From: Streptomyces cellostaticus | GTDB lineage: Bacteria; Actinomycetota; Actinomycetes; Streptomycetales; Streptomycetaceae | Direction of reading: 5' to 3' | Assembly: GCF_001513965.1 (NCBI RefSeq) | Contig: NZ_KQ948019.1 | Coordinates: forward strand, 1-64,000 | Length of the DNA: 64,000 nt | Part shown: positions 26,061 through 34,290 of the stretch, in pieces | Layout of the letters: every line of letters begins with the position of its first letter | How positions within the stretch are numbered: position 1 is the first letter of the stretch | Notes under the pieces: model-generated | Databases searched by the model: none | Seen by the model: only the letters and a program-made list of their open reading frames with translations | Told to the model about the DNA's origin: nothing | Translations under genes and position numbers: made by a program

Positions 26061-26078
26061 ATACCGACTGGTTAGTCT
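26061..26078. promoter_or_regulatory. Probable TetR operator before the SDR/ligase/tetR operon
   Basis: ATACCGACTGGTTAGTCT ends 41 bp upstream of the SDR start. It resembles the near-perfect palindrome 31527-31544 before the kinase/dehydrogenase operon at an almost identical distance (40 bp). Confidence 0.6.
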
Positions 26079-26119
26079 GGCTGTCGCTGAGCCGATTCGC
26101 ACCATGTCGAAGGAGACCG

Positions 26120-26893
26120 ATGGTGGAAGCCGTGCAGGATGCGGGAGTGGTCGTCACCGGAGCGGGCGGTGGGATCGGGGCCGCGCTGGCCCGCAGGTTC
26201 GCCGCCGAGGGGGCCCGGGTGGTCGTCAACGACCTGGATGCCGACAAGGCGAAGGCTGTGGCGGAGGAGATCGGCCAGATCGCCGTGCCCGGGGACGCCT
26301 CCGCGATCGTCGGCGACGCCCGTGACGCGCTCGGCGGCACCGTGGACGTCTACTGCGCCAACGCGGGCGTTGCCTTCGAGGACGCGGGTGCCGGCGAGTC
26401 CCTCGACGAGAGGTCCTGGGCGCTGTCCTGGGACGTCAACGTGATGGCGCACGTCCGGGCCGCCCATGTGCTGTTGCCGGACTGGCTGGAGCGCGGTCGC
26501 GGCCGGTTCGTCTCCACGGTCTCGGCCGCCGGACTCCTCACCATGATCGGTGCCCCCTCCTACAGCGTCACCAAGCACGGCGCGCTGGCCTTTGCCGAGT
26601 GGCTGTCCCTCACCTACCGCCACCGGGGCCTCAAGGTCCACGCCATCTGTCCCCAGGGCGTCCGCACCGACATGCTGGCCGCCACCGGCAGCGCGGGCGA
26701 CCTGGTGCTCCACCCCACCGCGATCGAGCCGGAGGCGGTCGGCGACGCCCTGGTCCGGGGCATCGAGGAGGACCGCTTCCTGATCCTGCCGCACCCCGAG
26801 GTCGCCGAGTACTACCAGGCGCGGGCCACCACCCCCGACCGCTGGCTGGCCGGCATGAACCACATCCAGCAGAAGTGGGAGGCCACCCGGTGA
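26120..26893 (+). CDS. Short-chain dehydrogenase/reductase (LvaD-like position)
   Basis: 257 aa. The cofactor motif is VTGAGGGIGAALA (about 11-23), NAG is at about 82-84 and the active site is Ser...Tyr-x-x-x-Lys (SAAGLLTMIGAPSYSVTKHG). RBS AAGGAG precedes ATG. It overlaps the acyl-CoA ligase by 4 bp (GTGA) and so is coupled to it. In the lva-type pathway an SDR reduces the 4-keto group of a ketoacyl-CoA to 4-hydroxy; here that is inference from context. It could instead be a 3-hydroxyacyl-CoA dehydrogenase. Confidence 0.9.
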   Translation: MVEAVQDAGVVVTGAGGGIGAALARRFAAEGARVVVNDLDADKAKAVAEEIGQIAVPGDASAIVGDARDALGGTVDVYCANAGVAFEDAGAGESLDERSWALSWDVNVMAHVRAAHVLLPDWLERGRGRFVSTVSAAGLLTMIGAPSYSVTKHGALAFAEWLSLTYRHRGLKVHAICPQGVRTDMLAATGSAGDLVLHPTAIEPEAVGDALVRGIEEDRFLILPHPEVAEYYQARATTPDRWLAGMNHIQQKWEATR

Positions 26894-28569
26894 GCGCCTC
26901 CCCGTACGCGGCCCGGCCCTGGCTGACCCTGCTCGACGAGGTCCAGCGCGGGCCCGTCGACCCCGCCGACTCGCTCGTGCACGCCCTGCGCGCCGCGGTG
27001 GCCGAGGCCCCGGACCGCACCTTCCTCGCCTACTTCGACGCCCGGCTGAGCTACCGCGAGGCCGACGAGCTCAGCGACTCGGTGGCCGCCCACCTCGCCG
27101 GGCGCGGTCTGGAGCGCGGCGACCGGGTCGCCGTCCTCCTGCAGAACTCCCCGCACTTCGTGCTCGCGGTCCTCGGCGCCTGGAAGGCGGGCGCGACCGT
27201 CGTGCCCGTCAACCCGATGTACAAGTCGGGCGAGGTCGCCCACGTCCTGCGGGACGGCGAGGTCGCCGCGCTGATCTGTTCCGACCGGGCCTGGGAGGAG
27301 TACCTGCGGGACACGGCCGCCGACTCACCGGTGCGGATCGTGCTCACCGGGTGCGAGCTGGACTTCCAGACGCGTGACGACGCGCGCGTGCTCACCTTCG
27401 AGCGGCTGCCCCAGGCCCCCGACGCCGACGACCTGGTCACCGTCGCCCGGCAGGGCGGCAAGGCGCCCGAGGGCCGCGACCCGCGCCCCGACGACATCGC
27501 CCTGATCAGCTACACCTCGGGCACCAGCGGCACCCCGAAGGGCGCCACCAACACGCACGGCAACATCATGCACAACGCCGAGCGTCAGAAGACGGGCCTC
27601 GGCCTGCCCGAGGGGCCCGTCTACTACGCGCTGGCCCCCCTGTTCCACATCACCGGCATGGTGTGCCAGTTCGGCGCCTGTCTGAACAGCGCGGGCACCC
27701 TGGTGCTCACCTACCGCTTCGAGCCCGGCGTCGTCCTGGAGGCGTTCGCCGAGCACCGCCCGCACTACACGGTCGGCCCCTCCACCGCCTACATGGCTCT
27801 CGCCGCCCATCCGGACGTCACCCGGGAGCACTTCGCCTCCTTCGTGAACATCTCCTCGGGCGGCGCCCCCGTGCCGCCGGCCCTGGTGGAGAGGTTCCGC
27901 GAGCGCTTCGGGCCGTACATCCGCGTCGGCTACGGCCTCACCGAGTGCACCGGCCCCTGCGCCTCCGTGCCGCCCGGCCTGGAGGCCCCCGTGGACCCGG
28001 TCTCCGGGACGCTGGCCGTCGGCCTGCCCGGCGCGGACACGGTGGTGCGGATCGTGGACGAGCTGGGCGAGGAGGTCCCCCTCGGCGAACAGGGCGAGAT
28101 CGTCGTACGAGGGCCCCAGGTGGTCCCCGGCTACCGGCGGCGCCCCGAGGCCACCGCCGAGACCTTCCCGGACGGCGAGCTGCGCACCGGCGACATCGGC
28201 TTCATGGACCCGCAGGGCTGGCTGTACGTCGTGGACCGCAAGAAGGACATGATCAACGCGTCCGGGTTCAAGGTGTGGCCGCGGGAGGTCGAGGACGTCC
28301 TCTACACCCATCCGGCGGTGCGCGAGGCGGCCGTCGTCGGCGTCCCCGACGGCTACCGCGGGGAGACCGTCAGGGCCTATATCAGCCTCCGTCCGGGCGC
28401 CGAGGCGGACCCGGATGAACTCGCGATGTACTGCAAGGAGAGACTGGCCGCCTACAAATACCCGCGCCAGGTGGAGATCCTGCCCGACTTGCCCAAGACG
28501 GCGAGTGGGAAGATCCTCCGTCGGGAACTGCGTTCCCACGCGCGGGGCAGCAGCAGCGACACTCAGTAG
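26890..28569 (+). CDS. AMP-forming acyl-CoA synthetase
   Basis: 559 aa from GTG at 26890. The AMP-binding P-loop is ISYTSGTSGTPKGATNTH (about 201-218); A5 is VGYGLTECTGPCASVP; the hinge and A8 are TGDIGFMDPQGWLYVVDRKK and DMINASGFKVWPREVEDVL; the catalytic Lys is in PKTASGKILRREL. It activates a carboxylic acid to its CoA thioester with ATP. It sits between the SDR and the tetR in one operon. Family resemblance is to medium/long-chain fatty acid and 4-coumarate-type ligases; the exact acid is not readable. Confidence 0.92.
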   Translation: MSASPYAARPWLTLLDEVQRGPVDPADSLVHALRAAVAEAPDRTFLAYFDARLSYREADELSDSVAAHLAGRGLERGDRVAVLLQNSPHFVLAVLGAWKAGATVVPVNPMYKSGEVAHVLRDGEVAALICSDRAWEEYLRDTAADSPVRIVLTGCELDFQTRDDARVLTFERLPQAPDADDLVTVARQGGKAPEGRDPRPDDIALISYTSGTSGTPKGATNTHGNIMHNAERQKTGLGLPEGPVYYALAPLFHITGMVCQFGACLNSAGTLVLTYRFEPGVVLEAFAEHRPHYTVGPSTAYMALAAHPDVTREHFASFVNISSGGAPVPPALVERFRERFGPYIRVGYGLTECTGPCASVPPGLEAPVDPVSGTLAVGLPGADTVVRIVDELGEEVPLGEQGEIVVRGPQVVPGYRRRPEATAETFPDGELRTGDIGFMDPQGWLYVVDRKKDMINASGFKVWPREVEDVLYTHPAVREAAVVGVPDGYRGETVRAYISLRPGAEADPDELAMYCKERLAAYKYPRQVEILPDLPKTASGKILRRELRSHARGSSSDTQ

Positions 28570-28594
28570 AACGACGGAAAGGCAGGTGGCGGCA

Positions 28595-29188
28595 GTGCCC
28601 AGGACGACGGACGGAGACGGTACGCCCGTTCCGCAGCGGCTGCTGAACGCCGCCACCCGCCTCTTCGCCGAGCAGGGCTACGACCGCACCTCGGTGCAGG
28701 AGATCGTGGAGGCGGCCGGCGTCACCAAGGGGGCGCTGTACCACTACTTCGGCTCCAAGGACGACCTTCTGCACGAGGTGTACGCGCGCGTGCTGCGCGT
28801 CCAGCAGGAGCGGCTGGACCACTTCGCCGGCATGGACGCGCCCGTGGAGAAGCGGCTGAGAGACGCGGCGGCGGACGTCGTCGTCACGACGATCGACAAC
28901 CTCGACGACGCCATGATCTTCTTCCGCTCCATGCACCATCTGAGCCCGGAGAAGAACAAGCAGGTGCGCGCCGAGCGCCGGCGCTACCACGAACGCTTCC
29001 GCGCGCTCATCGAGGAGGGCCAGCGCGAGGGCGTCTTCTCCACGGCGACCCCCGCCGACCTGGTGGTGGACTACCACTTCGGTTCCGTGCACCACCTGTC
29101 GACGTGGTACCGCCCGGGCGGCCCCCTCACGCCCCAGCAGGTCGCCGACCACCTGGCGGACCTGCTGCTGCGCGCGCTGCGGCCCTGA
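28595..29188 (+). CDS. TetR/AcrR family regulator of the acyl-CoA operons
   Basis: 197 aa from GTG at 28595 (AGGTGG upstream); GTG at 28586 is an alternative. The HTH is at about 20-62 (DRTSVQEIVEAAGVTKGA then LYHYFGSKDDLLHEV). It is the last gene of the SDR-ligase operon, 25 bp after the ligase. Palindromes of one type lie before this operon and before the convergent kinase/acyl-CoA dehydrogenase operon, which makes this protein the likely common repressor; the ligand would be an acyl-CoA intermediate. Confidence 0.88.
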   Translation: MPRTTDGDGTPVPQRLLNAATRLFAEQGYDRTSVQEIVEAAGVTKGALYHYFGSKDDLLHEVYARVLRVQQERLDHFAGMDAPVEKRLRDAAADVVVTTIDNLDDAMIFFRSMHHLSPEKNKQVRAERRRYHERFRALIEEGQREGVFSTATPADLVVDYHFGSVHHLSTWYRPGGPLTPQQVADHLADLLLRALRP

Positions 29189-29195
29189 CAGCAAT

Positions 29196-29233
29196 ATGTA
29201 AGGGGCGACCGCACAAGCGGCCGCCCCTTACAT
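29196..29233. terminator. Bidirectional terminator between convergent operons
   Basis: A perfect 12-bp stem (ATGTAAGGGGCG with CGCCCCTTACAT) with a further inner CCGC/GCGG stem. It lies 7 bp after the tetR stop and 9 bp from the acyl-CoA dehydrogenase stop, ideal for ending both transcripts. Confidence 0.85.
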
Positions 29234-29242
29234 GTGCTCCTC

Positions 29243-30457
29243 CTAGAGGTACTTCTTCAGCTCCCGCCGCGCCAGCGACCGCTGGTGCACCTCGTCCGGG
29301 CCGTCGGCGATCATCAGGGTGCGCGCGCCCGCGTACAGCTCGGCCAGCGGGAAGTCCTGGCTCATGCCGCCCGCGCCGTGCAGCTGGATCGCGCGGTCGA
29401 TGATGTCGACCACCGCACGGGGCGTGGCGATCTTGATGGCCTGGATCTCCGTGTGCGCGCCCCGGTTGCCGACCGTGTCCATCAGCCAGGCCGTCTTCAG
29501 GACGAGGAGCCGCAGCTGCTCGACCGTCACCCGGGCGTCCGCGATCCAGTTGTGGACCACGCCCTGCTGGGCCAGCGCCTTGCCGAACGCGGTACGGGAC
29601 ACGGCCCGCCGGCACATCAGCTCGATCGCCCGTTCCGCCATGCCGATCAGCCGCATGCAGTGGTGGATGCGGCCGGGGCCGAGCCGGGCCTGGGCGATGG
29701 CGAAGCCGCCGCCCTCCTCGCCGATCAGGTTGGCGACGGGCACGCGCGCGTGGTCGAAGATCACCTCGGCGTGGCCGCCGTGGTAGTGGTCCTCGTAGCC
29801 GAAGACCTGCATCGCGCGCTTCACGGTGACGCCCGGGGTGTCGCGCGGGACCAGGACCATCGACTGCTGGCGGCGGATGTCCGGCCCCTCCGGGTCCGTC
29901 TTGCCCATCACGATGAAGATCTTGCAGTCGGGGTTCATCGCCCCGGAGATGTACCACTTGCGGCCGGTGATGACGTAGTCGTCGCCGTCCCGCTCGATGA
30001 GGGTGGTGATGTTGGTGGCGTCGGAGGAGGCCACGTCCGGCTCGGTCATCGCGAACGCCGAGCGGATCTCACCCGCGAGCAGCGGCTCCAGCCACTGCTT
30101 CTTCTGCCGCTCGTCGCCGAACTGGGTGAGCACCTCCATGTTGCCGGTGTCCGGTGCCGCGCAGTTGAGAGCAGTCGGCGCGAGCTGCGGGGAGCGGCCG
30201 GTGATCTCGGCGAGCGGGGCGTACTGGAGGTTCGTGAGCCCGGCGCCGTACTCGGCGTCCGGCAGGAAGAGGTTCCACAGGCCCTGCCTGCGCGCCTCGG
30301 CCTTCAGCTCCTCGACCACGGCCGGGGTGTCCCAGGGGGACGCCAGCGCGGCCCGCTGCTCCTCCGCCACCGCCTCCGCCGGATAGACGTACTCGTCCAT
30401 GAAGGCGAGCAGCTTGCCGCGCAGCTCCTGCGTACGCGCGTCGAACGCGAAGTCCAT
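29243..30457 (-). CDS. Acyl-CoA dehydrogenase, ACAD10/11-LvaC type
   Basis: 404 aa. The motifs AFAMTEPDVASSDATNI (about 136-152), WYISGAMNPDCKIFIVMG (about 170-187) and HGAGGMSQDFPLAELYAGAR (about 360-379) are those of the ACAD11/FadE-like branch that is co-encoded with APH-type kinases. It lies 6 bp downstream of such a kinase gene. In LvaC and mammalian ACAD11, the pair converts 4-phosphorylated hydroxyacyl-CoA to enoyl/3-hydroxyacyl-CoA. The same job is inferred here; an ordinary dehydrogenase is the alternative. Confidence 0.9.
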   Translation of the reverse strand: MDFAFDARTQELRGKLLAFMDEYVYPAEAVAEEQRAALASPWDTPAVVEELKAEARRQGLWNLFLPDAEYGAGLTNLQYAPLAEITGRSPQLAPTALNCAAPDTGNMEVLTQFGDERQKKQWLEPLLAGEIRSAFAMTEPDVASSDATNITTLIERDGDDYVITGRKWYISGAMNPDCKIFIVMGKTDPEGPDIRRQQSMVLVPRDTPGVTVKRAMQVFGYEDHYHGGHAEVIFDHARVPVANLIGEEGGGFAIAQARLGPGRIHHCMRLIGMAERAIELMCRRAVSRTAFGKALAQQGVVHNWIADARVTVEQLRLLVLKTAWLMDTVGNRGAHTEIQAIKIATPRAVVDIIDRAIQLHGAGGMSQDFPLAELYAGARTLMIADGPDEVHQRSLARRELKKYL

Positions 30458-30463
30458 GTCCGG

Positions 30464-31486
30464 TCAGCCTTCCTGAAGAGTGGTCAGTCCGTGGTCGATG
30501 AAGACGGGCACCAGGTCGCCGATGCGGTCGAAGCCGCGGCCGACCGTCTGGCCCAGCGTGTAGCGGTAGTGGATGCCCTCCAGGATCACGGCGAGCTTGA
30601 ACCACGCGAACGCCGTGTACCAGGAGACGGCGGAGACGTCGCGCCCCGAGCGCGCGGCGTACCGCTCGATCAGCTCCTGCGGGGACGGGTGCCCCGGGGC
30701 CTCGGCGGTCGTGGACACGGGGGAGTCGGACATCCCGAGCGGCCGGCTGTACATCACCAGCAGGCCCAGGTCGGTCAGCGGATCGCCGAGGGTCGACATC
30801 TCCCAGTCGAGGATCGCCTTGATCCGGTCGTCGTCACCGATCAGGACGTTGTCGAGGCGGTAGTCGCCGTGGACGACGGCCGGGGCCGGGGACGTGGGCA
30901 GGGCGCGCCCGAGGGCCGCGTGCAGTTCGTCGATGCCGGCCAGGTCGCGGTTGCGGGAGGCGTCCAGCTGCTTGCCCCAGCGGCGCAGCTGCCGGTCCAG
31001 GAAGCCCTCGGGCCGGCCGAAGTCCGCAAGGCCCACCTCGGCGGGATCCACCGCGTGCAGCCCGACCAGCGTGTCCACCAGGGACAGCACCGCGTTCCGG
31101 GTGCGCTCCTCGCCCAGCGGGGCGAGCTGGTGGGCGGTGCGGTACGGGGTGCCCTCGACGAACTCCATGACGTAGAACGGAGCCCCGAGCACCTCCTCGT
31201 CCTCGCACAGCAGCACTGGGCGGGGGACCGGCACCTCGGTCGGGTGCAGCGCGCTGATCACCCGGTGCTCGCGCTTCATGTCGTGCGCGGTGGCCAGCAC
31301 ATGGCCGAGCGGCGGCCGCCGGACGACCCACTTCGAGGTGCCGTCGGTCAGCGCGTAGGTGAGGTTCGACCGTCCGCCCTCGATCAGCCGGCCGGTCAGC
31401 GGGCCACCCACCAGGCCGGGCCGTTCACGGTCGAGCAGGCCGCGCAGCCGGTCGAGATCGAGTCCGGGCGGGTGGTCGGCGCTCAT
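30464..31486 (-). CDS. APH-family phosphotransferase, LvaA/ACAD10-kinase-like
   Basis: 340 aa. Protein-kinase-like fold: WVVRRPP with the ATP Lys/Arg region (about 53-59), the catalytic loop VVHGDYRLDNVLIG (about 208-221) and metal-binding ILDWEMSTLGDP (about 228-239). This is not an antibiotic kinase; this branch is found with acyl-CoA dehydrogenases, and members phosphorylate 4-hydroxyacyl-CoA. It begins the operon whose second gene is the dehydrogenase 6 bp later. A near-perfect palindrome sits 41 bp upstream. A LvaB-like small subunit gene was not seen. Confidence 0.9.
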   Translation of the reverse strand: MSADHPPGLDLDRLRGLLDRERPGLVGGPLTGRLIEGGRSNLTYALTDGTSKWVVRRPPLGHVLATAHDMKREHRVISALHPTEVPVPRPVLLCEDEEVLGAPFYVMEFVEGTPYRTAHQLAPLGEERTRNAVLSLVDTLVGLHAVDPAEVGLADFGRPEGFLDRQLRRWGKQLDASRNRDLAGIDELHAALGRALPTSPAPAVVHGDYRLDNVLIGDDDRIKAILDWEMSTLGDPLTDLGLLVMYSRPLGMSDSPVSTTAEAPGHPSPQELIERYAARSGRDVSAVSWYTAFAWFKLAVILEGIHYRYTLGQTVGRGFDRIGDLVPVFIDHGLTTLQEG

Positions 31487-31526
31487 ACATCACTCCAACG
31501 AACGGGTGAACAGGACCCGACTCATG

Positions 31527-31544
31527 ATGCCGACCGGTCGGTAT
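31527..31544. promoter_or_regulatory. Near-perfect 18-bp palindromic operator before the kinase/ACAD operon
   Basis: CCGACCGGTCGG (31530-31541) is a perfect 12-bp palindrome, flanked by ATG and TAT, of which the two outer bases on each side also pair. It is the best of three related sites in the window (also 712-729 and 26061-26078). Confidence 0.75.
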
Positions 31545-31598
31545 GCCGTCCAGTGCATACGTCGAATGTGACGGGAAACGTGACCGGAGCCACGATAA

Positions 31599-31639
31599 GC
31601 CGACGGCTCCCCGGCATGCTGTGCCGGGGAGCCGTCGGC
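31599..31639 (-). terminator. Strong terminator after the His-rich gene
   Basis: A perfect 18-bp stem (GCCGACGGCTCCCCGGCA with its complement at 31622-31639) and a 5-nt loop, 17 bp beyond the stop codon of the His-rich gene. Confidence 0.85.
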
Positions 31640-31656
31640 CCCTGCCTCGCGCCGGG

Positions 31657-31956
31657 TCAGTGGTCGTCCCAGTGGTCCCCGTGCTCGGCGTGCCGGTGCC
31701 CGTCGTGCAGGTAGTCGACGTGGTCGCCGTGCTGCACCTGCGCGTGCCCGCACTCGTCGTGGTGCACGTGCTCGTGGCCCTCGTGTGCGGTGTGGCCGGC
31801 CGGCTCGCACTCGTCCCAGTGGCCGCCGTGCTCGCGGTGCAGATGACCGTCGTGGGCGTAGTCGAGGTGGTCGCCGTGCGGTACGGCGGTGTGTCCGCAG
31901 CCCGGGCCGTGGCTGTGCGTGCCGTGCTCGGTGTGTTCCTGGTGGAGGGTGGTCAT
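31657..31956 (-). CDS. Small His-rich metal-binding protein
   Basis: 99 aa with 28 His plus many Asp/Glu and four Cys. Two repeats are visible: HGDHLDYAHDGHLHREHGGH and HGDHVDYLHDGHRHAEHGDH, each ending in WD. There is no signal peptide or membrane helix, so it would act in the cytoplasm. Composition suggests storage, buffering or delivery of Zn, Ni or Co. Similar His-rich proteins occur in Streptomyces but I know no assigned function. The start at 31956 has GGAGGG-like spacing (GAGCACC weak); a CCAT-GCGA-ATGG inverted repeat lies at 32005-32016 in the divergent gap. No metal transporter is adjacent. Confidence 0.8.
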   Translation of the reverse strand: MTTLHQEHTEHGTHSHGPGCGHTAVPHGDHLDYAHDGHLHREHGGHWDECEPAGHTAHEGHEHVHHDECGHAQVQHGDHVDYLHDGHRHAEHGDHWDDH

Positions 31957-32072
31957 GGTGCTCGCCTTCGGGTGGGTACAGGGTGATGACGTCGGAAAAG
32001 GCTGCCATGCGAATGGTGCATATCGGGGCATCCCGGTTGCGTGGCGCACGAGTACCCCGGAGGGTCGTGGGC

Positions 32073-33023
32073 ATGAAGGGCATCAGCTACAGCCGCTACG
32101 GCGGACCCGAGGTGCTGGAGTACGGCGAGGTGCGCGACCCGAAGGTCGGCCCCGACCAGGTGCTGGTCAAGGTGCGCGCGGCGGCCGTCAACCCGGTCGA
32201 CTGGAAGTGCCGCGAGGGCTATCTCGACACCGTCCTGGACGCCGTCTTCCCGGTGGTCCCCGGCTGGGACGTCAGCGGAGTGGTGGTGCAGCCCGGCGCC
32301 TCGGTGACGGAGTTCTCCGTCGGCGACGAGGTCATCGGCTACGTGCGCGAGGACTTCCTGTCCCGGGGCACCTTCGCCGAGTACGTCGCCGCACCCGTGC
32401 GCACCCTGGCCCGCAAGCCGCGCAACCTGTCCTTCGAGGAGGCCGCCGGGCTGCCGCTCGCGGGGCTGACCGCCTACCAGGTCCTCGTCAAGGCGCTCGA
32501 GGTCAAGCGCGGCGAGAGCGTCCTCGTGCACGCGGCGGCCGGCGGGGTCGGCTCGCTGGCCGTCCAGATCGGCGTCCACCTGGGCGCCCGGGTGATCGGC
32601 ACGGCGAGCGAGCACAACCACGACTTCGTGCGGGGCCTCGGCGGCGAGCCGGTGACCTACGGCGAGGGCCTGGCCGACCGGGTGCGCGCGCTGGCTCCCG
32701 AGGGCGTGGACGCGGCCTTCGACACCATCGGCGGCGACACGCTGAAGGCCTCCGCCAACCTGCTCGCCCCCGAGGGCCGGCTCGCATCCATCGCCGACGC
32801 CGAGGTGGTGAGCTACGGCGGCCGCTACTGCTTCGTCCGCCCCGACACCGAGGACCTGAAGCACCTGTCCGAGCTGGCGGAACAGGGGGCCGTGTCCGTG
32901 CACGTCCAGGAGGCCTTCCCGCTGGAGCGGGCGGCGGACGCACACCGCCTGAGCCAGGAGGGGCGCACCCGCGGCAAGATCGTGGTGACGGTGGACTGGG
33001 AGGCCGAGGAGAGCGCCTCCTGA
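32073..33023 (+). CDS. NADP-dependent quinone-oxidoreductase-like MDR protein
   Basis: 316 aa from ATG at 32073 with GGAGGG 8 nt upstream. MDR-superfamily zinc-free enzyme: NPVDWKCREGY near the N-terminus, PGWDVSGVV, then AAAGGVGSLAVQIGVHLGARVIGTAS as the NADPH fold (about 151-176, read in parts) and DTIGGDTLKAS. It belongs with QOR/zeta-crystallin-like enzymes that reduce quinones or enones. It is divergent from the His-rich gene. Streptomyces SoxR regulons contain similar enzymes, but no SoxR box was found here. Confidence 0.9.
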   Translation: MKGISYSRYGGPEVLEYGEVRDPKVGPDQVLVKVRAAAVNPVDWKCREGYLDTVLDAVFPVVPGWDVSGVVVQPGASVTEFSVGDEVIGYVREDFLSRGTFAEYVAAPVRTLARKPRNLSFEEAAGLPLAGLTAYQVLVKALEVKRGESVLVHAAAGGVGSLAVQIGVHLGARVIGTASEHNHDFVRGLGGEPVTYGEGLADRVRALAPEGVDAAFDTIGGDTLKASANLLAPEGRLASIADAEVVSYGGRYCFVRPDTEDLKHLSELAEQGAVSVHVQEAFPLERAADAHRLSQEGRTRGKIVVTVDWEAEESAS

Positions 33024-33043
33024 AAGACCCGGCTAGACCGCGG

Positions 33044-33355
33044 CTAGACCACGAGTACGGCCGCGCACACCGCCATCGCCACCGCGCACAGCACCGCCGC
33101 CGTCGCGTGACGCGGCGCCAGCGCGGCCGGGCGGGGGCTCGTCGTAAGGGCACGGATGCGGTGGTGGGCCACCCACAGGAAGCCCAGCCAGAGCGCGCAG
33201 CACAGCGCGCACACCACGAACCCGGCCGAGGTCCCGGCGTGCAGCGCGGTCTTCACGGCGAGTACAGCCGCCACGGTGCTCGACAGCGTCGTGCGCCGCC
33301 AGGCCAGCCGGGTCCGCTCCGGCTGGAGCCCCGGATCCCGGCCCCCCGTGCTCAC
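33044..33355 (-). CDS. DUF202 small membrane protein
   Basis: 103 aa from GTG at 33355, which overlaps the stop of the upstream DUF202 gene by 4 bp. It has PERTRLAWRRTTLSS (the DUF202 ERT-x-LAW-R motif) and three hydrophobic helices. Membrane protein of unknown function. Pairing of two DUF202 genes in tandem is common in actinomycetes, and the overlap implies they form one complex or a heterodimer. Confidence 0.85.
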   Translation of the reverse strand: MSTGGRDPGLQPERTRLAWRRTTLSSTVAAVLAVKTALHAGTSAGFVVCALCCALWLGFLWVAHHRIRALTTSPRPAALAPRHATAAVLCAVAMAVCAAVLVV

Positions 33356-33744
33356 CCCGCCCATCCGACCAGCACCACCACGACCATCGCGACGGCCACC
33401 ACCGCCACCACCAGACTCAGCACCGCCGGGAACCGGGAGGCCGGCAGGTCCTCGCCCCGCCGCATCGCCTGCTCGCAGCGCACCCAGTGGTTCACCGCGC
33501 GCAGCGAGCACAGCACACCGGCGCCGAGCAGGGCGAGCGCGAGGCCGACCCGCCACGCCCAGCGCAGGTCCGGCAGGAACTGGTCCACCGCGAATCCGCC
33601 GCCGATCAGCGCGAGCGCGGTCCGCAGCCAGGCCAGAAACGTGCGTTCGTTGGCCAGCGAGAAGCGGTAGTCGGGGGTGCTGCCCTCTTGCCGTACCTGC
33701 TCCGGCGCGAACCAGAGCCGGAGGTTCCGCACGAATTCGATCAC
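33352..33744 (-). CDS. YidH/DUF202 membrane protein
   Basis: 130 aa. LANERTFLAWLRTALALIGGG (about 30-50, shown in part as ANERTFLAWLRTALALIG) is the DUF202 signature; three transmembrane helices follow (about 38-55, 66-82, 104-126). It is the first gene of the pair and follows the Nudix gene by 21 bp, so all three may share a transcript. Function unknown. Confidence 0.88.
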   Translation of the reverse strand: MIEFVRNLRLWFAPEQVRQEGSTPDYRFSLANERTFLAWLRTALALIGGGFAVDQFLPDLRWAWRVGLALALLGAGVLCSLRAVNHWVRCEQAMRRGEDLPASRFPAVLSLVVAVVAVAMVVVVLVGWAG

Positions 33745-33765
33745 GCGCAGGACCCTACCGGGGCG

Positions 33766-34281
33766 TCAGCGAGCGGAGCGGAACGCCCTCAGCCGCTCGT
33801 ACGCCGCGAGCCCGTCCGGAACCCACTCCCAGGTGCCGATCCGCTGCTCCATCTCGTCCTCGGGCAGGAAGTCGTACCACTGGACCTCCTCCGCCTGGGG
33901 CCGTACCGGAAGCTCGCACCGCACCTCGTACACCGCCGACCACCAGCTCTTCCCGGTCCCGTCGTCGTACAGGAACTTGAAGAGATACGCCGGCCGGGGC
34001 AGACCCGTCACCCCCAGTTCCTCCTCCGCCTCCCGCAGCGCCGCCTCGTCGTAGGTCTCGCCGGCTCCGACGACACCGCCGACGAACATGTCGTAGAGGG
34101 AGGGGAACACCAGCTTGGTCGCGGTGCGGCGGTGGACGAAGAGGCGTCCGGCCGCGTCCCGGGCCTGGATGAAGACGCACCGGTGGCGCAGGCCCCGGGC
34201 GTACGCCTCGCCGCGCGGGGCCTGGGCGACGACCCGGTCGTGCTCGTCGACGATGTCGAGGATCTCGTCAGCAGGGTTCAT
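33766..34281 (-). CDS. Nudix hydrolase
   Basis: 171 aa from ATG at 34281 (MNPADEIL); an ATG four codons earlier is possible. The Nudix box is complete: G-x5-E-x7-REAEEELGV in GGVVGAGETYDEAALREAEEELGV positions about 71-94. The fold also resembles IPP-isomerase-like YfcD Nudix proteins (DEHDRVVAQAPR, RHRCVFIQARDAAG). It hydrolyses a nucleoside-diphosphate-linked substrate or isomerises; the substrate is unknown. Its upstream DNA is the extra copy of a permease gene end. Confidence 0.92.
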   Translation of the reverse strand: MNPADEILDIVDEHDRVVAQAPRGEAYARGLRHRCVFIQARDAAGRLFVHRRTATKLVFPSLYDMFVGGVVGAGETYDEAALREAEEELGVTGLPRPAYLFKFLYDDGTGKSWWSAVYEVRCELPVRPQAEEVQWYDFLPEDEMEQRIGTWEWVPDGLAAYERLRAFRSAR

Positions 34282-34290
34282 GCCCGTATC

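Noticed and set aside
30464..31486. Aminoglycoside resistance gene
   Set aside because: APH fold, but paired with an acyl-CoA dehydrogenase and belonging to the ACAD10/LvaA-like group; no antibiotic cluster nearby.
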